Shown in pieces: positions 26,382 through 32,554 of a DNA stretch of 32,554 nt. Position numbers and translations under genes: made by a program. Each line of letters opens with the position of its first letter. Position 1 is the stretch's first letter. A model generated the notes under the pieces. It was given only the letters and a program-made list of their open reading frames with translations. It was not told the origin of the DNA and searched no databases. Origin of the DNA: an uncultured Peptococcaceae bacterium (GTDB lineage Bacteria > Bacillota > Desulfotomaculia > Desulfotomaculales > Desulfallaceae); assembly GCA_913064925.1 (NCBI GenBank), contig CAJYBN010000003.1, forward strand, positions 1 to 32,554, read 5' to 3'.

Positions 26382-27482
26382 CTACTGGTATTCTTGATTA
26401 TACTTTTCGGCTAGGCTTTTAACTGTATCTAAAATTTCCTGCCCATTGAGTCCTTTTTCGTTCATTTTAGCCACAAACTGGTCCTGGATAGGTTTAACGC
26501 GCTCTATCCAGCGTTCCTTTTCTTCCTCCGCAAGGGTAATAACCTCCATACCCATTTCTTCCACTGCCCACTTTAACGCGGATTCGTTTTGTTTATCCCA
26601 CAAGCCCATAGCTACTTCTTGGAAGTATTTCTCATTAACCTCTTCAATGGCCTTTTGCACGTCCGGGCTCAATGAGTTCCACTGATCCAGGTTCATGGTA
26701 ATAAAAAACAGTGTATTGTAGAGAAAGGGCGTCAGCGTCAAATAGTCGGTGACTTCAGCATGTCTCCAGCCCTTCAATACCTCAACGGGAGAAAGGTTGC
26801 CCTGGACAACCCCCTTAGATAAAGCTTCATAAGCTTCGGACTGGGGCATGGCTACCGGAGTTGCTCCCAGCATCTCCAAGGTTTTAGCACTCAACCCGGT
26901 AGCCCTTATCTCCAAACCTTGCAGGTCGTTAAGATTGCGAACCGGTACCTTGGTAAACAAATCACCCGGGCCGGTGGTGAGTACCATCATCAGCTTGGTA
27001 TCCTGAACCTCTTCAGGATTTAGCTGTTTAATGCCCTCCCAGGCAACCTTGCTGGCCACCTTTGAGTTATTGTAGGTAATACCCGGTAATTCAAACGCCT
27101 CCAGCACCGGAAAACGCCCCCGGGTATATGCGAAACAGGAAAGGCCGATGTCGGCAATGCCATTCACCACCCCATCATAAATCGCGTCTGCCTTAAGCAG
27201 GGTTTCACCGGGGTAGCTGGTAATTTTTACCTGCCCGTTGGTAGCCTTCTCAACAGCTTTGGCCCAGGGTTGTACCAATTCTGTTTCAGCCGGGTGAGTG
27301 CCGGGAAAAAAATGCGCCAATTTAAGTTCAATTGTTTGCGGCTTGCCCTGTTCCGGCGTAGATTCAGTCGATGAACAACCCGTCAAGGCAATAAGTAACA
27401 TAATTACTAAAAACACCAGCATATTTTTGTTTTTAAACCGTAAAATACTCCGCCACCCTTGACTACAACATGACCGTTTCAC
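26382..27482 (-). CDS. dctP: TRAP transporter solute-binding lipoprotein (DctP-like)
   Basis: 366 aa; lipobox LIALTGCSS; LAHFFPGTHPAETELVQPWAKAVEKATNGQVKI, LQGLEIRATGLSAKTLEMLGATPVAMPQSEAYEALSKGVVQGN. Confidence 0.92.
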   Translation of the reverse strand: MKRSCCSQGWRSILRFKNKNMLVFLVIMLLIALTGCSSTESTPEQGKPQTIELKLAHFFPGTHPAETELVQPWAKAVEKATNGQVKITSYPGETLLKADAIYDGVVNGIADIGLSCFAYTRGRFPVLEAFELPGITYNNSKVASKVAWEGIKQLNPEEVQDTKLMMVLTTGPGDLFTKVPVRNLNDLQGLEIRATGLSAKTLEMLGATPVAMPQSEAYEALSKGVVQGNLSPVEVLKGWRHAEVTDYLTLTPFLYNTLFFITMNLDQWNSLSPDVQKAIEEVNEKYFQEVAMGLWDKQNESALKWAVEEMGMEVITLAEEEKERWIERVKPIQDQFVAKMNEKGLNGQEILDTVKSLAEKYNQEYQ

Positions 27483-27518
27483 TGTTCTACCTCCTTAAAT
27501 TACTAATTAAATAGCAAT

Positions 27519-27700
27519 AAAAAAAACCCCCGTAGGAGTTTGCAAAGAAGAGCAGCAATTTCCCCTCTCCTTCACCTGCCGGTAACCACAAGCGTCCTTA
27601 CACGGGGAAATACCACTCCGCTTTTCCTACCGTCCTATCCGTCCAACCTTTTGTAACCAGTTATGTGTCCGTGCTACCCGTACCACCAATAACTCCATTA
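27519..27700 (-). promoter_or_regulatory. Candidate structured 5' leader with intrinsic terminator upstream of dctPQM
   Basis: Minus-strand AACTCC-TAC-GGGGGTT + T8 just before the dctP RBS; 8-bp stem ATTTCCCC/GGGGAAAT (27604-27611 with 27558-27565); upstream GGAGTT (27691-27696, minus) could pair with the terminator arm AACTCC (27535-27540). Confidence 0.5.
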
Positions 27701-27940
27701 TATGACAAACAGTACTATGGATAGCAAATCAATGAGTTTTTCTTTTTATTCTTTTTATAATTTATAAAATCATATTCAGCACGTAATAGCAAATTCCTCC
27801 CTACCGTGAAAATTTTTTTGAATAAATTTTGCAACCGGAATGCAGCAAGTACCGAGATCAAGTTAATGGTTTAGCTTAAGATCCATTGATTTAAGTAGTG
27901 ATCCCCGCCGGCGTAGCGCCCGCAGCGAAGACCAGCGGGC

Positions 27941-27971
27941 AAAAAACACCCCGCCCGGAATGCTGCGGGGT
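27941..27971 (-). terminator. Rho-independent terminator, minus strand
   Basis: Minus-strand ACCCCGC-AGCATTCCGG-GCGGGGT followed by GTTTTTTGCC. Confidence 0.6.
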
Positions 27972-28258
27972 CGGATTGTTTACATGAGGTACTTCTATCA
28001 CCTTCGCTTGCGCCAAGCTCCGCGCCGGGTAACTTAATTGCTTACTTCAAAGGAAACCAGCCCGTCCCGAGCTCAATGTCCTGCCCCGGCTCGGGCTGGT
28101 GCGCGTATCCGGAAGCGCGCCTGTCGATTTCACCTCCTTCGCTTCGCCAAAAATTTTACCCGGCGCTTCATACGCCCTTCGCCCTTGGAACAAAAATCGC
28201 CTGCTTCGGTTTGTCAACGACCTTCTGCGCGGTTTCTTGAGTATGCTGCGCAGGGCGT

Positions 28259-28429
28259 TTAAACGTTAATTCTAATGTCGTCTTCTTTGTTTTCGTTTTT
28301 CCTTTCCTTCTCCTTTTTACCGGGTTCAATTTCAATAGGCTCGGCCACTTCAAAATTCGGGTCGCGCAATGGCCTGTACAGGGGAATGTTATTATTTCCC
28401 TCTTTTCGTTCCTTTTTGTCGCGCGGCAT
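28259..28429 (-). CDS. Small highly charged hypothetical protein (56 aa)
   Basis: ATG at 28429 with AAGGAGATTTGAT RBS; MPRDKKERKEGNNNIPLYRPLRDPNFEVAEPIEIEPGKKEKERKNENKEDDIRINV*. Confidence 0.5.
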   Translation of the reverse strand: MPRDKKERKEGNNNIPLYRPLRDPNFEVAEPIEIEPGKKEKERKNENKEDDIRINV

Positions 28430-28509
28430 ATCAAATCTCCTTCCTTTCATTTTTTTTATTATGCGTCAATACATTAAAAAAATACAGGAAACCCGTATCC
28501 ATTAGCTAG

Positions 28510-28743
28510 TACTGGGAAGCAGCGGCGGTTACCCTGCTCTTCGCCCTGGGTTCCTTTCTGAAGGTCAAAACACTGAACAAGACCAGAAACGCCATCAAAC
28601 AACCAACGGAATTGGCACCGCTGCACGCCGTCATAAAAACGAAAACCGGGAAAAAGGAAATCCCGGCGGAAGAAATGGCGACGGTAGGCATAGTAACGAT
28701 AAAATCGGGTGGTAAAATACCTGTTGACGGCACCATATTTTAA
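28510..28743 (+). pseudogene. P1B-type (heavy metal) ATPase internal fragment
   Basis: Plus-strand frame after TAG: YWEAAAVTLLFALGSFLKVKTLNKTRNAIKQPTELAPLHAVIKTKTGKKEIPAEEMATVGIVTIKSGGKIPVDGTIF*, the actuator-domain-proximal region of CopA/ZntA-like ATPases; both ends missing. Confidence 0.75.
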
Positions 28744-29900
28744 CCGTAAGTTTTAAAAAATCGCTCCAGACGGTCCAGCCCTTCCTTTATGTTATCGAGC
28801 GAATTGGCGTAAGAAATGCGTATGTAACCGTTACAGTTTTGCCCAAAATCAATGCCCGGGGCTACGGCTACTTTGGCCTTTTCCAGAATTTCAAAGGCAA
28901 ATTTATAGGAATCGCTGCTGAACTTGGTTATATTGGCCAGAACATAATAAGCTCCTGTGGGCTCAACCCGGGTGGCAACACCCATTTCCCGCAAACGCGC
29001 GAGCAAATAGCGCCGGCGTTCATCGTATATCTTTACCATATCGGCTACGTGCCCGTCGCATTCCCGGAGAGCCGCTATTCCCGCGGCCTGCACAAAAGAA
29101 CCGGCGCAAATAAACAGGTTCTGCTGCAATTTTTGTATGGACCGTACGAATTGCGGCGGAGCGATAACGTAGCCCAGCCTCCAGCCGGTCATGGCGTACC
29201 GTTTGGAAAAACCGTTAATAACAAAGGCCCGGTCGGTATACTCCAGGATGGTATGTTCCTCACCCTCGTAAACGAGCCCGTGATATATCTCGTCAGATAT
29301 GATATAACAATCCAGGTTGCTTATGTTCCGCAGCTCTTCCCCGCTAAAAACGTTGCCCGTGGGGTTGGAGGGGGAGTTCACCATTACGGCCCTAGTCCTG
29401 GAACCGGTTTGTTTCTTAATGTCTTCCAACCTGTACTTGAATCCCTGTTCTTCGTACACGTTAATAAAGACGGGTTTGCCTTCTGTGTAGCGGATAAATT
29501 TAGGGTAGCAGGCGTAATGGGGGTCGGGGAGTATCACTTCGTCTCCCCTTTCCAGGAGTACGGAAAAAACCAGCAGCATAGCCGGGGATGTTCCCGAAGT
29601 GACGACAATTTGCTCGGGCGAAACGCGCACACCGTATTTGCGCCAGTAGTAATTGGCTATTTCCTCCCTTAACTCCAACTTGCCCAGGCTGTGTGTGTAA
29701 TGCGTATCACCGTCCCGCAACGCCTTTATGGCAGCTTCCTTGATCGGTTCCGGCGTTTCCAGGTCTGGTTCCCCTATTTCCAGGTGAATAATATCGTCTC
29801 CTCGAGACTGCAATTGTTGCGCCTTTTCCAGAACGTCCATCACTAAAAAGGGCTGAATATCACGGGCTTTTTGCGCTATTTCCTGCACATCGCTGGTCAT
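28740..29900 (-). CDS. PLP-dependent class I/II aminotransferase
   Basis: 386 aa; HLEIGEPDLETPEPIKEAA, VTSGTSPAMLLVF, VNSPSNPTGNVFS, ISDEIYHGLVY, NGFSKRYAMTGWRLGY. Confidence 0.93.
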   Translation of the reverse strand: MTSDVQEIAQKARDIQPFLVMDVLEKAQQLQSRGDDIIHLEIGEPDLETPEPIKEAAIKALRDGDTHYTHSLGKLELREEIANYYWRKYGVRVSPEQIVVTSGTSPAMLLVFSVLLERGDEVILPDPHYACYPKFIRYTEGKPVFINVYEEQGFKYRLEDIKKQTGSRTRAVMVNSPSNPTGNVFSGEELRNISNLDCYIISDEIYHGLVYEGEEHTILEYTDRAFVINGFSKRYAMTGWRLGYVIAPPQFVRSIQKLQQNLFICAGSFVQAAGIAALRECDGHVADMVKIYDERRRYLLARLREMGVATRVEPTGAYYVLANITKFSSDSYKFAFEILEKAKVAVAPGIDFGQNCNGYIRISYANSLDNIKEGLDRLERFFKTYG

Positions 29901-30045
29901 TTGGGCACCGCTCCTTCACAAAATAATTGTTGGCTGGCCTTCATACCTGGCTAAAAAGCCGGGCAACGCCGGCCGTGTGTTCCTTGCTGCCCGGTAATGT
30001 ATGTAGTTCCCGGCATTATGTCAATTAACTGAACCGTTTACCCAC

Positions 30046-30842
30046 TTGGCGCTGGTTTTTCTCCTCGTTTACCACCAGTTCAAATACGTCAGGCCTGGCA
30101 TAATGCCCCATCACGTCAAAATCGAAGGATTGTTTTTATTTTGTTGGCACGGTAATTTACAGCATTATATTCTTCAACTGGTGCTATTTTACCGCCATCA
30201 AGGAAACTTCCCTTTCCGTGGCCGTCATCCTATTATACACGTTATACACGGCCCCGGCGTTTGTCACGGTGATTTCCCGCGCGTTGTTCAAAGAGCAATT
30301 CACCGCCAGAAACTGCTGGCGCTGGCTCTTACCTTTGCGGGCTGCGTCCTGGTCACCGGTTACCTGCCCGGCACGGGGAACGCTATATCCGCTTTCGGGC
30401 TGCTGGTAAGGCTGGATTCGGGTCTTGGTTATTCCCTGTACAGCATTTTCGCAAGGCTGCCCTTGGTAAATACCAGACGCTCACCATTACCACCTCCACG
30501 TTTTTGTTTGCCAGTCTTTTCCTGCTGCCCGCCAGCAGGTTATGGGAATATGCCGGGCTGCTTAAGCACCCGGAAGCCTGGGGTTTGACTGCGGCTTTGG
30601 GCTTTTTCCCCACCGCCCTCACATACATCCTTTATACGAAAAGCCTGTCGTACGTGGAATCAAGCAGGGCGTCCATAACGGCCATCATCTAGCCTGTAGT
30701 GGCCACAACGTTGGGTATTTTAGTTTTCAAAGAAACACTAACCGCCTGGCAGCTGGTGGGAATTTTTTTGGTCCTCGCGGCCATCGTGCTGGTGCAGGAA
30801 AAGACCGGACAGGATGACCAAGAAACCGGGGTTACCTGTTAA
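30046..30842 (+). pseudogene. EamA/DMT-family transporter, decayed (frameshifts and in-frame stop)
   Basis: Piecewise frames: YSIIFFNWCYFTAIKETSLSVAVILLYTLYTAPAFVTVISRALFKEQFTAR / LLALALTFAGCVLVTGYLPGTG...GYSLYSIFAR / GKYQTLTITTSTFLFASLF...LTYILYTKSLSYVESSRASITAII*PVVATTLGILVFKETLTAWQLVGIFLVLAAIVLVQEK. Confidence 0.8.
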
Positions 30843-30986
30843 CGGCCGCTGCCTTTAAAAACAGCATCCCCCCGGCCGGCCCCTCAAGGCCGGGGATAAC
30901 CCGTCCGCAAGCATCATTTTTCGTCATTCCCATAAACCTGCTGCCGGAAAAACTGTTCCCCCTCCCGTTACATGTGCAAAGCGAAA

Positions 30987-32414
30987 TTACGACAACAAGG
31001 GTACGGCGGAAATCAGCGCCAACATAACGGCAGCATACAGCCAGTTGGAGCGAGCCACGGACAAGGAAGACTTGCGCATCAATCCAGACATTATAAGGGT
31101 TATGCCGGTAAAAGGCGAAGCCAGCACGCTGGTAGCCCAACCGCCCACCAGCACTAGAGAAAGCTGCTCGGTGGACAACCCCAGCAGGGCAGGCTGCAGT
31201 GAGGCGCAATAAGCTGTTACAGTAACCATGGGCATAATCCCCACCAACGACATAAGCACAATAGAAAATGCCAGCAAAAAGCAAAGCAGGCAGGGACTCA
31301 GACCCGCAAGCTGCCCAAATAACAGCGATATTTTTTCCCCGCTACCGGAATGCAATAATGCAGAGGCGAGGAAGCCGGCACCCAAAAACATAACTATTTC
31401 CGAAGCATAGCCGGGCAAAGCGGTGGTTACATAACTGCGGTAAGCGGAATAAATTACTTTTCCTTTACCGAGCAAGCCCAACCACAGAACCGGGTAAACC
31501 AGTGCCAGCAAGGGAACTACGTTGAAAACAGGTACCGTGGTCTCAACAGCTATAATAACAATAACACCAAGGAACAAACTGCAAAAAATAACTAATTCCA
31601 GTAACTTTTTTGCATTTAAAGTCGATTTTGGCTTATCTTTTCCGGAATAGGGTGTATTTTTGCGATTGAATACAATGTGGATTACCCAGCCTACCACCAA
31701 ACTCAGCAAGGTGAATATGAGACCGCCCCGGGCGAATATCGCCCATGGTAAGGCCAAGTAAGAGATTACCAGAGCCACGGAAACCATGTTCGGTGACCAG
31801 TAAATTGACGAGCAAAATCCCCTAACAATAGCAGCAGGCACGGCTCTAAAGGCAGAAGACCTGTTGCCGTGCATAATCAACTGATATACAATGGGAAGAG
31901 CGCCCATGTTCATCAAGGCGCCGAAGAAATGACCCAGCAAAGCGGGAACCCAGAACATTCTGTGGTTGTTGTTCATAAACCTGTCAACCAGGGCATCCAG
32001 CACTTTGTAATACCCGCCGTGCTCCAGGGGCAGTCCAAAAATGGGTACTAGCACTAACAGCGTTACCAGGTTGGCGTTTTTTGCCACGGCGCTAAGCCAC
32101 AGTCCCGCTTCCGCCTCGGATGAAAAAAATAATATCACGCCGGCCGCAAACAAAGCCAGGGCCACCACGCGGGTATTACCTTTTACAAAGGGTAAGCTTA
32201 TGATCACAGACAGCACGCATACTATGCTTAGGATAACGCCCAGCCAAGACCAAGCCAGGTATGCCTTGGCCAGGTAAATTATGGCTATACTCATACAAAA
32301 CACGGGTAGTGCTTTGTGTAATAAAATGCCTGGCACTGAATATTCTTTTTTGGCGTATACAAATGTCGTTTTCAATGCATACCCTCCGCCGGCTAACCCT
32401 ACATTCCGCAGCAT
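30987..32414 (-). CDS. Polytopic membrane permease, ion-transporter-superfamily-like (substrate unknown)
   Basis: 475 aa with more than 10 hydrophobic segments; exact family not recognised. Confidence 0.6.
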   Translation of the reverse strand: MLRNVGLAGGGYALKTTFVYAKKEYSVPGILLHKALPVFCMSIAIIYLAKAYLAWSWLGVILSIVCVLSVIISLPFVKGNTRVVALALFAAGVILFFSSEAEAGLWLSAVAKNANLVTLLVLVPIFGLPLEHGGYYKVLDALVDRFMNNNHRMFWVPALLGHFFGALMNMGALPIVYQLIMHGNRSSAFRAVPAAIVRGFCSSIYWSPNMVSVALVISYLALPWAIFARGGLIFTLLSLVVGWVIHIVFNRKNTPYSGKDKPKSTLNAKKLLELVIFCSLFLGVIVIIAVETTVPVFNVVPLLALVYPVLWLGLLGKGKVIYSAYRSYVTTALPGYASEIVMFLGAGFLASALLHSGSGEKISLLFGQLAGLSPCLLCFLLAFSIVLMSLVGIMPMVTVTAYCASLQPALLGLSTEQLSLVLVGGWATSVLASPFTGITLIMSGLMRKSSLSVARSNWLYAAVMLALISAVPLLS

Positions 32415-32430
32415 AATAGCCGTGATATTA

Positions 32431-32554
32431 TTAATAAATATCGCTGCTTAATTCCAATACATGGAGGACGGGCAGAGCCAGCCCGAAAGCATTTTCCCCG
32501 CGCAAAATGCCGAAAACCACTCCCACCACCCGGCCTTTCCCGTCAAAGACCGGA
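32431..32554 (-). CDS. Possible C-terminus of a trypsin-like serine protease (partial, runs off right edge)
   Basis: Reverse frame ...VFDGKGRVVGVVFGILRGENAFGLALPVLHVLELSSDIY*, resembling the ...G-VVG--- ...GLA-P segment of HtrA/trypsin-like proteases. Confidence 0.4.
   Translation of the reverse strand, partial: PVFDGKGRVVGVVFGILRGENAFGLALPVLHVLELSSDIY

Noticed and set aside
28506-28736. Minus-strand 76-aa hydrophobic ORF
   Set aside because: The plus-strand frame of the same DNA encodes recognisable P1B-ATPase sequence, so this ORF is an antisense artefact.
28839-29672. 277-aa plus-strand ORF
   Set aside because: Fully antisense to the well-supported aminotransferase; long only because of the GC/codon structure of the opposite strand.
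1-32554. Search for integrase, transposase, tRNA attachment site or CRISPR array bounding the BREX island
   Set aside because: No tyrosine/serine recombinase, intact IS, tRNA gene or repeat-spacer array was recognised by eye in the window.

Overview
This window looks like a Gram-positive, Desulfotomaculum/Pelotomaculum-like (Firmicutes) chromosomal segment; that taxon guess is inference from gene content. Its centrepiece is a minus-strand gene block at about 2989-14097. Its order and protein motifs match a type 3 BREX phage-defence system: brxF - brxC (DUF6079-like ATPase) - pglXI (Zn-ribbon adenine methylase) - brxHII (SNF2-like helicase) - pglZ - brxA. The helicase gene is broken: it lacks its N-terminus and its whole RecA2/helicase-C half, and the two surviving pieces are joined out of frame. 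The island flanks carry a Doc-type toxin/antitoxin pair at the left edge, a second decayed antitoxin-like fragment at 14748-14860, a helicase C-terminal remnant, a C-terminally truncated yhaM-like gene and a SEC-C zinc protein. The right half carries metabolic and transport genes: a DMT transporter, NUDIX, RidA, tungsten aldehyde:ferredoxin oxidoreductase, iron alcohol dehydrogenase, a GH13 enzyme, a DctPQM TRAP transporter, an aminotransferase and a permease. It also carries several decayed genes (acyl-CoA dehydrogenase, XRE regulator, P1B-type ATPase fragment, EamA transporter) and a possible structured leader with a terminator upstream of the TRAP operon. No rRNA, tRNA, CRISPR array or intact insertion sequence was recognised. 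All family calls come from reading motifs, without database searches.
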